Of a stretch of 64,000 bases of DNA, positions 23,201-35,009 are shown piece by piece (positions within the stretch are counted from its first letter, which is position 1; the number at the start of each line of letters is the position of its first letter). The stretch is from positions 1,116,001-1,180,000 of the forward strand of contig JAPEHQ010000002.1 in the NCBI GenBank assembly GCA_027405735.1, read 5' to 3'. The translations under genes and the position numbers were made by a program. The notes beneath the pieces are model-generated. The model was not told the DNA's origin. It ran no database searches and saw only the letters and a program-made list of their open reading frames with translations. This DNA comes from Mucor racemosus (taxonomy: Eukaryota; Mucoromycota; Mucoromycetes; Mucorales; Mucoraceae).

Positions 23201-26200
23201 TAATACCAAAATCACGATCATGTTCTGTTATAATGACATTAATGCCTTGTAGAATACGCTCCAATTCATCACGATCGTTGTAATTCTTATTCAAACCATT
23301 GAGTAAATTATCAACAAATCGCAACCAGATACGAGCGCGAAGAGCTGATAATGTTTCTGTATCTATTTGCTGTTGACTAGGTTGTCTAATAGCTTCTTTG
23401 GCATAATCATCACCTCGATCGGCTATGTTAGCGCCACCAAAATTTTCTTCTTCTCCGTTGTAAATGTAAGAGTTAGTCTCACGACGCTTGCGTCTAAAAA
23501 TGTCAGGATAATATGTCTCTTCCGTGGTCCATTTTCGTTCCTTCTTGGCACCTGGTATGGGCATTGGTTCATAATCCTGTAGTGTCTTTTTGACAGCATA
23601 TACTTCACGAGGATAACGAGCCAAATAATTAGTTAAAAACTGAATATGACTAATACGCAACATGGCTACAGAAAAGATTTCAGGTGGAATATCGAGAACA
23701 GTAAAGGGAGTTTTGTTGTTGGAAAGATAACGAGGAAACAATTCGGCAGGTTGCTCATGTGTAAACCAAAAGCGACCGGTACTAACCAACAAATGTTCAA
23801 TTTTGTTCTTTCTTAGATCTCGAATCGATAGATCATTTGTTGATAAAGTGAGTTCTGCCAAAATTGGATGAATCAATGTCATAAGAATTAACCCATCCTT
23901 CTTCTTATTTTCTCTCATCAACCACTTGAGCATACCAGCCAAGTAATTGAATAAAATATGTGTAAATCCAGGAGGTAGTTTATGTTGCATACTGACCAAA
24001 AACCTTACTCGAGTCAACATATCCTTGTGTCTTTCCAGCTTGAATTTACCCAAATCACTGAGAAAAGCACGCAAAAACAAAGCAGGATCATCACGCAAAA
24101 AGTATTCAAGTAATTCACGTAAAGCATTAGATGCACCACCATAGTCATCATTCAATAAATCTACCATACTCAAGAAGGAAATGGTCAATGATTGAATAGT
24201 AGTAGCTCGCTTTCGACGAGTGATTATTTTGCTTATATCAATAGCTTTGCCATTTTGTCGCGCAGCAATCAATGCAGGATTTTCATCTTCATTCATACGT
24301 TCTTCTTCTTCCTCCAAAAATAGAGATGGTAGTAATGCTAGAGGAGTCAACACTTTCTTCATTGCCTCATGCTCTTCGCCATTATCATCATCATCCCATC
24401 CTAATTCTTGGATTTGACGTTTTAGTTCAATTGGGAAATTACTAGCATTTTTGAGTTTAGCCATCCATCGAGGTTCATCAAGAGTAAATTGATTACTACC
24501 AAGATCAGTGGGTACAAAAGGAGTTGAGAAAGCACCACCATCACCTCGAAAAGGTCTTCTTCGATTTGAAATGGGGATATATTCTTGGCTTAGAACATTA
24601 AATCTAAAAGCACTGAGCGAAGAGTGCTTTTGAATCACTGCTAATCGTCGCAATGGATCACCACTATTGTTGAATATCTATTAGTTTATATATTGTAGTC
24701 GAAACATTGTAATTTTACCTGTAAAAGTCATGGGTACACACTTCAATCATTGTTTTAGGGATTTTTTCACCGCATTCCATCAACAAGAAAACAGCTGGTA
24801 TAAAAGCTTGAGGTTTACGATCATCCATATGACGTTCCCATAAAGGTCTCACTAAACGACCAAATTCATGCGATGAAAGTGTCGTAAAGACAGCTGCAAG
24901 CAAAGAAAATACTGATCCAAATGGATGCTGGTTGATTTCCTCCATATTTTCAAACTTAAATTTAGCCAATTTAAGTGCAGGGCCTTCTACAACTAATGTA
25001 TCTTGATTATTTCCATTAGATGGTGTTGCATTAGACGAAGGGGGATCCAAATCAAGTGACATGGCAGCAGATCTACTGATGGGATACATTGTCTGAATAA
25101 CTTGCTGACGCTTATGACGAGGAACTTCGACTGAACGTGCATCAGCATTATCATCATTTTGTTGCAACAATTGCTGATTACTTCCAGACTTCAATAAAGA
25201 ACCACCAAAATCATGCATATCATTAGTTTCGAATTGAAGCTGCTCTACAACATTTAAATAAACACTGTGTAACCTTTGAAACATGTATGAAATGTCTGAC
25301 AAATGTCCTGTATGTAAAAGGGGCATATTACTTTCGATATGTGGATTATTAGGTGAGGGTGATTCATCAGGATTGATAGTTGGCAATATATGATGATACA
25401 CATGTTCTGGAGTAGATACCACAGCTTGAGTAGCCCAATCAATTACACGAGTTAACCATCCAGGGCGGTGAGTAGTGTTGCAAAAGAATCTTATATCAAT
25501 GAAAATGTTACATAGGATAACTCGCAGCGGCATAGGCACAATTGTCATTTTCTCTTTTGCTGTTAAAAATACAGCTAATCTTCTCTCAAGATCAATCAAA
25601 AATTTCTTGGCAACTTCATCTTCTTCCATATTACGATGAGGATCTCTTTGCTTCAATCTAAGTTCCTTGACAGCCCACATAAACTCAGTTGCAATTGCAC
25701 ACTGACCTAATGTTGTACTTCCCCATTGTGCATCATGAGGTGTATCATTTACCTTTAATTGAGGTGTGCCTGATTGAGAGCTAGCCATTGCAGCAGAGGA
25801 AGCAGCTTCTCGTTGTTGTTTCTTTGATACACCAACATCACTCAACAAAAGTACATTGATCATTTCAGCATCTTGCATCCAAAATTGTACGCCAGAAAGG
25901 TATCGTCGCAAAACAGTAATAAGTGTCATTAGTTGTGATACTTTATCCTCGTCATCAGATGCCACGCAAGAAACCACTGGTTTGAAAAAGAAAGATCTGA
26001 ATCGCTTTGATAATTCATAAAGCATGTTACAAAGAGCAGGTAAAGCAGGTGGGTATGTATCAACTAATCGTTTAAACAAGCTAGGCAATGTCTTTTTAGC
26101 AATTTCTTCTCCCATAGCTGGATCAATATGAAAAACAAGGTTTTGATATGCTCTTGCAACTCTCTCGCCTGTTGCATCTTGATGCATAGATTCTGTACCA

Positions 26201-28394
26201 GTCAAAATAAAATCCTTGTATCCTGATTTCCAAAACTCCTCAATATAACCCTTCAATGTGAGTAAAGTTATGCGCATGGCCGCATCATCTGAATTATTGA
26301 CATTGAAGCTGTTGATACTCTGTGCATCATGTTGGGATTCTATAATTGATAAATTCGCATTTTCTGTATTGAAATCTGGCATGGAAGGTCTAGGGCTCAA
26401 GTTTGGTGATGAAATGTTACTACTGGTAAAAGACTGCGGTTGTTCCAAACTGCATATAGACAATAAAGCCAACAGCATGACAATGACATTAGATGTTACC
26501 ATTTTTTGTGTTTCATCAGTATTCCGATTTGCCAAATAATATTGAAGTTTAGCAGGAGATAATTTGTCAACTAACAACGGTAATAATAGAGATACTGTGG
26601 ATGTTTTGATTTTGAGATCTTCTACACTAGCCATCAAAAAAGTCTCGCAAGCAAGCTCACTAATCAAAAATATGATTTTGAAATATGCAGGTTGCGCATC
26701 CAATTCAGGTTCGATCCAATACCGTTGTAGTAACTCTTGTAATACCAAAATATCTCGAGCTCTTTCAATTAAATCGGCTCTTGTGGCTTCATGTGTACCA
26801 TGATAAGGGTCACTTTGACTACAATTGCCAACCATAATGCATTTTAAAAGGCCTTCTACAACACATAATTGAGCTATTGAGACAGGTATGGGATTTTCGG
26901 TGTGGTATTGGGACCATGTAGGTCCAATTGGTGGTATAAGGGTTCCATTGGCTAATGTATCCAAGATATGCAAAATGCCAGATCGAACTTCATCTTGATC
27001 AAGATTTATGATATCAATACAACTCTCGTTGATGTCGCTTTCTCTAAAATCGCTATTTGTATAATGCGCTGTTTGGATTGAAAGTTGGGCTAAGGCATTA
27101 GTGAGGGTATAAACTAGTGAATGATAGGATGGTGGTGTTGAGGGCAAAAAACTGGGATTTTCTTTGCAGGGTAAAAGTTGTAAATTCAATATATTGAGCA
27201 CCCGTTTCTAAATATCAGAAATGTTAGCATTCATGCAAATTGAGTATTATACAAATAACAACCTTTAAACTCATATCACCATGGCCTAATAATCGACAGC
27301 AAAACATCAACTGCTCAAAATGTTCCTAAAAGTTTGATGAAAATGAGTATTGACCTATATCATTATATGAAACTAAGACTTACTGTTGAATCTAATTGCG
27401 TAAATCTACTCTGAATATATTCAAATATGTCTAATGCTTGATTACAATCAGCAACTATTAAAGTGATGGTCAATTACACAGTTCGACTATATGCATGAAT
27501 ACGTATTTAAGTATATAGATTACCTATAATTGGGATCCTGTCAAATGGAGCTGCCAAGACAGCTAAAATCTCGCCCGTCAAGGGCAATCTAGTAGCAGAT
27601 TTATGCTTTTTAATCGAATCCATGATAGATGTCATAACGAATGATAACCTAGTAACTTCTTGTCGCATGTGTTCTTTTATTGGAGTGATAGTATCTGAGT
27701 GAGGTGTTGACGATCCAGAGAACATGTCTGCTACAGATTGTCTTTGAAATACGGATTTCTTTCCAAATGTAGCAGGTGTGCTAGTTTGGCTGCTTTCTGT
27801 AACTGTTGTAGAAACAAGCGTTGATGCAGATTCAGCAAAGCTAGCATGTTGTGATCTTACATTTAATTGTATCAAGATTTTATCCAAATCACGTTCGAGA
27901 CGATATATATCTTGTTGTACGGCAGTTGATGTGGCATAAATTACACCATTGTGATGTCTTGCAGGTCGAAAATTGCGAGTAAAATTAGTCATACCAGCTG
28001 CTTGTGCAGCTACCAAAGTGGTATTCGCTAAAGTTATATTTGGTCGACTATCACTGCTATTACTTCCATTCAAGTAGTTATCAAACGTAGACGAACGCAT
28101 AAAAGAATTTAAGGATTTGTTTTTTTGAGGCTGTGGAGTATTCTGATTGTGATAAGGTTTTGGTGTGCTGGATCGAGACGAACTAGGGGAAGTATTGTTT
28201 GATGAAGTGGGTGAAGCCACAAATATATCATTATCGCTGGATTCACTAACATTTTCACGAAGTTTATCCCAAGCAGAGAGTGGGCTTTTCTTCTTTTTAT
28301 CATTTAAACTTTTCTCTAATAGAACATGTCTTAGATCTGCTGGTTGCTTTGATGAGGATTGTTCATTATTATTATAGACTTCTTCGTTTGACAT
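20292..28394 (-). CDS. Very large HEAT-like protein, possible UNC80 homologue
   Basis: Five exons (27524-28394, 27384-27454, 27263-27325, 24719-27207, 20292-24663) join in phase to 2,621 residues. The start MSNEEVYNNNEQ is the first ATG. Residues 1-190 are Ser/Asn-rich and disordered; a short helical stretch follows (YRLERDLDKILIQLN); the rest is mostly amphipathic helices, broken by Ser/Pro-rich linkers near the C-terminus. Segments such as RRLAVIQKHSSLSAFRFNVL, WRFLEFVTCYRCPLLVFLKD and EHFEQLMFCCRLLGHGDMSL look strongly constrained. From general likeness I suggest UNC80, the scaffold of the NALCN cation channel; the fungal counterpart of that channel is Cch1. This is tentative: no catalytic or signature motif is visible. 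The p24 gene lies 106 bp upstream on the same strand. Confidence 0.5.
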
Positions 28395-28500
28395 AGTTTA
28401 TATTGAAGAAAAGAAGAAATACATACAATAGTCGGAATATGGAAGCCAAGCCAACAAGCAAAGCAATTTAAAAAAAAAATTCCTTTTTTATTAATTCAAA

Positions 28501-29226
28501 TCAAACGCCTCCTTTCTTGATAATGAAGAAGTTTTTGACGATATAAACTTGCAAATATGCCATTGTAATAATAGCACAACTTTCCAAACATGCAAACCAA
28601 AATATCCTGCCTTCAGTTGATGTAACAGTAGCAAAATCACGATTTTCCCTTGTACGTAAATACTTTTGCTTGCGAATGATTTTAGTTACAGAACTTGAAA
28701 TTCTTGCAAGTGATTCCTCCATTTCAGTTACTTTAGCTGGCTTATCTTTATCATCGGCCTTTTGATATTGAGCCGATGATTGTTCATTTTCCATATTAAT
28801 CTCGAAATCAACCAATTTATCTGTCCAAGTAGACATTTCATTTGAAAAACAAAACGAATATTCACCAATTAAGCCAGCAGAGAATACATAATCACCTTGG
28901 TTCTCCTCTTCTCCCTTCAATACAGAATCACCGTTTGGATCGAGAATATTGAAATCGATATCAAAAGCACCACCTTGCTGAACCTATCGTCCATCATATT
29001 TGATTAATTTATGTGTAACCTAACCTAAACATAAATCCTCCTTTCTTACTGCAAAATAAAATCCGAGTTTCTTGTTTGGCTTGTCATTCCAAACATAGAA
29101 ACAGGCTTTTTCTTTCGAGCCAATTTTGTAAGTCAATGCAGTTGCCTTGACAACACATGGTAGAAATGCAAACGCCAAGATTAAATTTAACGCGGTTGCG
29201 AATATTGTAGCCTTTTGAAGCTTCAT
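28501..29226 (-). CDS. p24/EMP24-GP25L family cargo receptor
   Basis: Two exons (29050-29226 and 28501-28983) give 219 residues. The chosen start, MKLQKATIFATALNLILAFA, gives a classic signal peptide; an upstream in-frame ATG would add a non-signal extension. The GOLD domain follows with the two conserved cysteines (KACFYVW and YSFCFSNEM) and QQGGAFDIDFNILDPNG. Then come a coiled-coil linker, the arginine-containing RTRENRDFATVTSTEGR stretch, one membrane helix (WFACLESCAIITMAYLQVYI) and a short tail KNFFIIKKGGV with aromatic and basic sorting residues. p24 proteins cycle between ER and Golgi in COPI/COPII vesicles and help sort GPI-anchored and other cargo. Subfamily (Erp/Erv25/Emp24) is not assigned. 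Confidence 0.9.
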
Positions 29227-29579
29227 AATTGAGTATTTGACACGTTGCAAAGAGAAAAAAGAGTGTAAAAAACCTGCCAAAAGCCTCGGGTACCTAAATG
29301 CCCATTCATCAAACAACTGAAACATTAAGAGCGTTTAAGTAAACCCCAACAAGCTATCCATTTGATTAGTTATTATTTGTTCTAGCTGGTTTTATACTTC
29401 GTTGTCATATGCGTTTTATTATTATTTATTGGCTTATGAACAAATAGTTGTTATTGCGAAATCATGCAATCAAGCTGGGCTGGGCATGTATAGTTATTTC
29501 ACGATTTGGATGTTAATTTTGAGCTACAAAGTGTTTTATAAAAAATTCACCAGAAGAAGCATTAAGTATCCTCCCAAAT
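29227..29579. other. Upstream region of the p24 gene
   Basis: Promoter-side flank of the p24 gene; no other gene is supported. At about 29.58 kb it passes into a partial family B copy. Confidence 0.5.
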
Positions 29580-30051
29580 AAAGGGACAAATCAAGCTATA
29601 TACTGTGACAAAACTACAGGAACGTATCACCTTTTCTATAATTAACCTCATAATAAATACCTCAGAGTATACCTTAGACATTGCAAAATACATATAAATT
29701 AGCCGTATTATGCTACCTATTTCTGAATTCATTTTGTATCGCACAAAAGACATAAAAACACGTAAAATTCACTGATTTTCCCTTAAAAACTGGGCCTCAC
29801 TTTTCATCCCTGCTTAACTTTTTTTTCACTAAATAAAACCTAGAAAAAATTATATGTCAATGCACTTGAGATGTTTAATTTTAATCTAAAAATGAGTATC
29901 CAGTGATATCCTATTTTTTGTAGTTGGTATAACGTTTTAAATGTTAATGTTAAAGATTTCTACACGCATTTCACTGCTAAAATTAAAAGCTTTGAGTCTT
30001 CATATCTCTACGAAAAATTAAGCTATACTAACACCTTTTAATAATGAAACT
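29580..30051 (-). repeat. Repeat family B, copy 3 (partial)
   Basis: Matches the 5' third of copy 1 (8100-8590), including CTGGGCCTCACTTTTCATCC and AATGAGTATCCAG. It breaks off at the TTTTAATAATGAAACTT point, where sequence continues directly into the family A GAATCAAGTGGGTAC stretch. A minus-strand frame at 29562-29753 keeps RLIYMYFAMSKVYS, the same frame as in copy 1. Confidence 0.7.
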
Positions 30052-30109
30052 TGAATCAAGTGGGTACAGTATCGCAAATCCTTGAAAAAGTTCTCAAGTA
30101 TTATAAAAT

Positions 30110-30365
30110 TGTAATGTCCGAGATATTATGTTATTTAGAATAAAGAATAATTGTTTATTGATTGATTATTTACTCGCTATTTATACTATTATGTTAATTG
30201 ACTACGGATACATGGTTGTTAATCATGTACCAATAGATTACTTCTAGAAGGTGTCTATGCCTTGGTCTTGCTACGCATGCTTACCAAGCAACCTTCTCGT
30301 AGATTCTAGCAGTGTCTCTAGCATTAATGATTGGTTCACTTTCCGAAGGCCTTGGAGCCACTACA
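30110..30365 (-). repeat. 3' LTR of the Ty3 element
   Basis: 256 bp; contains the last 28 codons and the stop of gag-pol (stop at 30281-30283). No difference from the other LTR was found by eye. Confidence 0.93.
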
Positions 30366-33300
30366 TCATTCTCCCTTTCATGAAAGAGCCTAAGGTCTAC
30401 GATGTTCACAGTAGAGACACGCTTCGGAGCTTCTGGTTTTACGATCTTGTAAGATGTGCCTTCTTTGTTGTTGACCTCCTTGATTTGCCATGGACCTGTC
30501 CAACGTACTTTCGGGAAAGAACCTAACTTTGCATGGTTTTTCCTCATCACCAGATCACCGACATTTAGTTTTTCCAATTCCTTAGTTTTCTTGTTATATT
30601 GCTTCGCCTGTTGTTCTTGAGCCTTTTTGATATTAATGAGAGCCTTGCTATGTATAATTGGAATCTTCTCATTGAGGAATTCAGACCATTCTTGTATACC
30701 AGTAGCTTTCGTATTTACCGGAGCTTCAGTAGAGGGTAGTAAAGGCATAGTAGCTTTACGTCCAAACATCACTTCAAAGGGAGAAAACCTAGTACTTGCT
30801 TGAGTTGCCGTATTGTACGCAAACGTTACAAATGGAAGGTGTTGTACCCAGGATCTTGCATCATTGCCAACTACAATTGCCAGGCTAGTCTTGAGTGTTC
30901 TGTTGATCCTTTCAACCAATCCATCAGACTGTGGATGTTCTACCGACGTAAGAGATCTTGCAATTCCCAATCTTTTGCAGACCATATTCATAGCCTCTGA
31001 AATATAATTACTTCCATTGTCGCTGATTATTCTTGATGGCATTCCATACTTCAAAACCACTTCGTACAATAACACCTGTACAGTAGAATGTGTATCCATT
31101 GTTTTGAGAGGAACCGTTACAACCCATTTAGAGAGATACTCCATCATTACCAATAGAAATCTTTCACCATTGTATCCTTCAGACAGAATTGCAATATCAG
31201 TCGCCCATATTTCCCCCACGTATCTTGGAGTGATCGGCTTCATAGGAGGGCGCTTGACATCGTTCCTAACTTTGAATCTTTGGCAGCCTTCACACGATTT
31301 TACCCAGTTTTGAACATCAGTCTTCATGTTTGGCCACCACCCAATTTCTCTAGTCTTGTCCAATGTTTTCTTGACCCCAAAATGTCCTGCATAAGGCTTG
31401 CTATGCACATGATATAAGACTTGCTCGACGAGAGTAACTGGAACAAATGGAACCACCTTCTCTTCTTCAGAGTAACACACTAGATTATTATGCCATATAT
31501 AAGGTAACTTGACACCATCCCTAAGAATCACTTTGATTGCCGGATCTATTTTCTGGAGTTCTTGAAAAGTTTCTTGACTAATTTCTTTTAAAGGTTCTTG
31601 TACATTCACATCCGCAATTCTTGACAAAGCATCGGCATCAGTGTTGAGGACTCCTTTTTTATGCACAATATCATACGGTTGATACTCTTGCAGTGCCATT
31701 ATCCAACGAGCTAAACGTCCACGAGGTAGCTTTGTACTGAGAATACTCTTGAGTGCTGCATGATCAGTATATATCGTAAACTTGCTGCCATAAAGGTAAG
31801 GATGGAATTGCTTGAGCGACCACACAATTGCCAGACACTCTTTTTCGGTAGTAGTATAGTTGCATTCAGCGCTATTCAAAGTTCTACTTGCATAGGCAAT
31901 TGGCCTTCCTTGTTGGACCACACACGCACCTAAACCCACATCAGAAGCATCACAATGTAAATCATACGGCAGTTGTGGATTTGGATAAGCCAATGTAGGT
32001 AGAGAGATCAGATCTTTCTTAACCAGATCAAATGCTTGCTGAGTCTCTTTCGTCCAATTATACGGAACATCTTTCTTTAATAGAGCATACAGAGGTTTTG
32101 CCTTGCTTGATAGACTGTCAATAAACTTATGATAGAAAACTGCAAAACCCAGAAATCGTAGTAGCCCTTTCTTGTTGATTGGAGGCTTCCAGTCTTGAAC
32201 CACCTTGATCTTTTCCGGATTAGATCGAATACCTTCACCACTGACTAGAAAACCTAAGAACTTGACTTCTTTACTGAACCATTGGCATTTCTTCGGATTG
32301 ATACGTAAGTTAAACTTGTTTAGGCGTTCCAATACTCGTTCTACATCCTGTTTGTGTTCTTCCAAAGAACGGCTAAATATACAAGCGTCATCACAGAAAA
32401 ATACCGTTCTGGGAAGGCCTTTAAGAACAATTGACATTAGCCTACTAAATGACGATGGGCCATTTACGCAGCCGTAAGGCATCGAAACCCATTCGTATAA
32501 CGAACCACCTGCCTGGAAGGCCGTTTTCCTTGAAGAACCATCGTTTTTGTTCAATGGCAGTTGCCAAAAGCCCGACTTTAAATCACAGGTTGTAAACCAC
32601 GAGTATCCTTGAAACTGCTCTAACAAATCCGAGATCAAGGGAAGTGGAAATTTGTCCTTCACCGTTACCTTGTTTAAGTTTCTATAATCGACACAAAATC
32701 GAAAAGAACCATCTGATTTCTTGATAAGAACTACGGGAGAACACCAATCACTGTTACTCGGAACAATGACCTTTTTCTTAAGCATCATCTCCACCTCCTT
32801 CTGAATAGCCTCATTTTCCGCAGGAGATCTTCTAAAGTCCCTTGTAACCGTTGGAGCCGCATTTCCAGTATCGATTGAGTGTTCATACGGAGCAGTTGTA
32901 AGACTCTGCTCATCATCGTCCTTGGTTACATTTGGAAATTTGTTAAGAAGTTCTTGAACGACCAGTTCCATATTATTGTTCTCCTGGATCTTGTTCTTGA
33001 TCACTGATTTTTCCTTTGGATGCAACAAGATGTCTTCCTTCTCCAGCCAATCCATACCTAGTATCAATTCCTCATTTTGGTCTGGAACTACCAATAGACA
33101 TGCACGACTAGTATCACCTTGATTGAACCTAAATTCCCAAATTGCTTTACTGGCAGCAATCTGCGTTGAGGTATTACCATATCGGATTATTTGCTGCTTG
33201 CAAGCAAATTCTTGTAATCCTAACCTAGCCACCGTAGCCTTGGAAACTGTACTGATTGTTGAACCAGTGTCCACCAACACGTCTTGCTTCTTGCCATCCA

Positions 33301-35005
33301 TACTAGTAGCCTTTATCTTGAACCGCTCACCACCTTTCGTGTATCTTGCTTCTTGGTCTTCATTTACCTCTTGGTTGTTGTTGTGCATTAAATGCGCAAA
33401 GATATCGATGTCTTCATCATCCGAAAGTTCGTCTTTCTTTTGTACCCTGTCTTGCTGCTCGTCTTGCACCTGTGCTTCTTGCAGTTCTTGCAGATTTTGC
33501 TTATGTTCCTTTTTCGCAAAACAGTCTCTCTTGATATGGCCTCTCTTGCCGCAGTTGTAACATTCCCTGTTATCCTTGCCTTCAGTCTTCTTGTTATCAC
33601 GACGATAACCACCGAATCTTGGTTTTCCACCATTATTTCTCTTGCCCTTGTACTCTTGTTGATAATTTTGCTGCTCTTCCACAGTATTCTCTTGATCATA
33701 CTGTTGTACTGGTCCCATGTATGTTGTCTTTTTAGCTCTGGACAACGATCGTTCAATCTCTGTTGCGATCTTAATACCTTCCGTGAGAGTCGTAGCACCT
33801 CTCAAAATTACTGCTTGTTCTAGTTCTGGTTTCAACCTATCCTTGAGATAATCCAACTGGATGCTAGGTTGATAGATTCCAGCCCGTTGTAGCAAGCTAG
33901 TAATTTCAGGACCAAACGTCTTCATAAGCTTGTCACCTTGCTTATACGATTTTAATTCATCAAAAGCAATCAATGTTGGATCACTTCCTTGAGCATGCAT
34001 ATGTAAGAATGCTTTCTTTATTTCCTCCCAGTCATTCTTGATGGATGGTTCTAATCCGATGAACCAATCCAACGTATCACCACCGAAGACAGCAACCAAT
34101 TCTTCTGCCTTCTCCTTGTTAGTGAACCCGAGGTAATCTGCCAATACTTCATATCTATTGACCCATTGTTGTGCCTCGTATGGAGTACCTTTTGAGAATG
34201 TCTCAAACTTGTGTCTTCGTCTTCTTTCCAAAAAGACAGGATCCATTTTCTTAACTTGACCCTTCATAGCCTCTTCCGGTTTAGTAGTAACCTTGGCCTG
34301 ATTGCTCTTCTGCATTTGAGCTTCTAACATTGCTATTCTCTGTTTCAAGAATATCGTTTCCGCAGTATCTTGAGGACCTTCCTGCACAGTAATACCACCT
34401 GTAGCGTCCCTGATAATGGTACTTGGATTATATGTACCCATTATCATATACTGATAATCCATAGGTAGACCTAAATCTTGACAGACCCCTAGTGTCGGCC
34501 AGTTGAACTCGCGAACCAAACTGTTCATAGTTCCTCCAGGTCCAGCGTGTAACATACCAGTTAAGTCGTTGAGCATCTGCATTCTCTCAACTTCAACTTG
34601 ACTGTCCAAGTGTTGCACTTGAGCTCTATCTTCCTCAGCTGATGCTTCTTGTTCCTGTATCAAGTCTTGAAGCATACCACGATCATGAGGATTGATGTGT
34701 TGCATAGACATTGCAACCATATGAGCTCTTGACAGCTTGATTTGCATAGAATCAATGATAGCTTGACGACCACCAGTGCAATACTTCACCAGATTTTCGT
34801 ACCTGTCTTTGACGGTCATGAAAATTTCACGAACGGATTCTCCATCATACTGAGATGCGTTCTCGACATCTGACATGGCTGTACCACGGACACTTGAAAA
34901 ATCTTGGAAATTGGAATCACCCATTCCTCTCTCCTCATTTTCGTTAACCTGTTCACCAGCGAGATCCTTGGGAGCGTATTTACTTTGACTTGTATTGTTT
35001 GCCAT
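30281..35005 (-). CDS. Gag-Pol polyprotein of the Ty3/gypsy element
   Basis: A single 1,574-residue frame without stop or frameshift. Order: Gag with a CCHC zinc knuckle at about 482-495 (CYNCGKRGHIKRDC); aspartic protease with Asp579 (VLVDTGSTIS); reverse transcriptase with FCVDYRNLNKVT and the catalytic pair Asp872-Asp873 in FFCDDACIF, instead of the common Y[IV]DD; RNase H starting at Asp1019 (LHCDASDVGLGA); integrase with an HHCC zinc region (CEGCQRFK) and the DDE residues Asp1270, Asp1329 and Glu1365 (D,D35E). A GPY-like GPW motif follows (KVRWTGPWQIKEV), so the order PR-RT-RH-IN defines Ty3/gypsy. I see no chromodomain. Gag and Pol are fused in frame without a recoding site. The stop lies inside the 3' LTR. 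Confidence 0.96.
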   Translation of the reverse strand: MANNTSQSKYAPKDLAGEQVNENEERGMGDSNFQDFSSVRGTAMSDVENASQYDGESVREIFMTVKDRYENLVKYCTGGRQAIIDSMQIKLSRAHMVAMSMQHINPHDRGMLQDLIQEQEASAEEDRAQVQHLDSQVEVERMQMLNDLTGMLHAGPGGTMNSLVREFNWPTLGVCQDLGLPMDYQYMIMGTYNPSTIIRDATGGITVQEGPQDTAETIFLKQRIAMLEAQMQKSNQAKVTTKPEEAMKGQVKKMDPVFLERRRRHKFETFSKGTPYEAQQWVNRYEVLADYLGFTNKEKAEELVAVFGGDTLDWFIGLEPSIKNDWEEIKKAFLHMHAQGSDPTLIAFDELKSYKQGDKLMKTFGPEITSLLQRAGIYQPSIQLDYLKDRLKPELEQAVILRGATTLTEGIKIATEIERSLSRAKKTTYMGPVQQYDQENTVEEQQNYQQEYKGKRNNGGKPRFGGYRRDNKKTEGKDNRECYNCGKRGHIKRDCFAKKEHKQNLQELQEAQVQDEQQDRVQKKDELSDDEDIDIFAHLMHNNNQEVNEDQEARYTKGGERFKIKATSMDGKKQDVLVDTGSTISTVSKATVARLGLQEFACKQQIIRYGNTSTQIAASKAIWEFRFNQGDTSRACLLVVPDQNEELILGMDWLEKEDILLHPKEKSVIKNKIQENNNMELVVQELLNKFPNVTKDDDEQSLTTAPYEHSIDTGNAAPTVTRDFRRSPAENEAIQKEVEMMLKKKVIVPSNSDWCSPVVLIKKSDGSFRFCVDYRNLNKVTVKDKFPLPLISDLLEQFQGYSWFTTCDLKSGFWQLPLNKNDGSSRKTAFQAGGSLYEWVSMPYGCVNGPSSFSRLMSIVLKGLPRTVFFCDDACIFSRSLEEHKQDVERVLERLNKFNLRINPKKCQWFSKEVKFLGFLVSGEGIRSNPEKIKVVQDWKPPINKKGLLRFLGFAVFYHKFIDSLSSKAKPLYALLKKDVPYNWTKETQQAFDLVKKDLISLPTLAYPNPQLPYDLHCDASDVGLGACVVQQGRPIAYASRTLNSAECNYTTTEKECLAIVWSLKQFHPYLYGSKFTIYTDHAALKSILSTKLPRGRLARWIMALQEYQPYDIVHKKGVLNTDADALSRIADVNVQEPLKEISQETFQELQKIDPAIKVILRDGVKLPYIWHNNLVCYSEEEKVVPFVPVTLVEQVLYHVHSKPYAGHFGVKKTLDKTREIGWWPNMKTDVQNWVKSCEGCQRFKVRNDVKRPPMKPITPRYVGEIWATDIAILSEGYNGERFLLVMMEYLSKWVVTVPLKTMDTHSTVQVLLYEVVLKYGMPSRIISDNGSNYISEAMNMVCKRLGIARSLTSVEHPQSDGLVERINRTLKTSLAIVVGNDARSWVQHLPFVTFAYNTATQASTRFSPFEVMFGRKATMPLLPSTEAPVNTKATGIQEWSEFLNEKIPIIHSKALINIKKAQEQQAKQYNKKTKELEKLNVGDLVMRKNHAKLGSFPKVRWTGPWQIKEVNNKEGTSYKIVKPEAPKRVSTVNIVDLRLFHERENDVVAPRPSESEPIINARDTARIYEKVAW
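30366..30379 (-). other. Polypurine tract of the Ty3 element
   Basis: On the minus strand GAAAGGGAGAATGA directly precedes the 3' LTR; a purine tract here primes plus-strand DNA synthesis in LTR retroelements. Confidence 0.7.
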
Positions 35006-35009
35006 TTTA

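Noticed and set aside
33123..33823. Plus-strand frames of 136-145 residues opposite the retroelement gag region
   Set aside because: Antisense shadows of gag-pol with Cys/Leu/Ser-rich composition and no domain.
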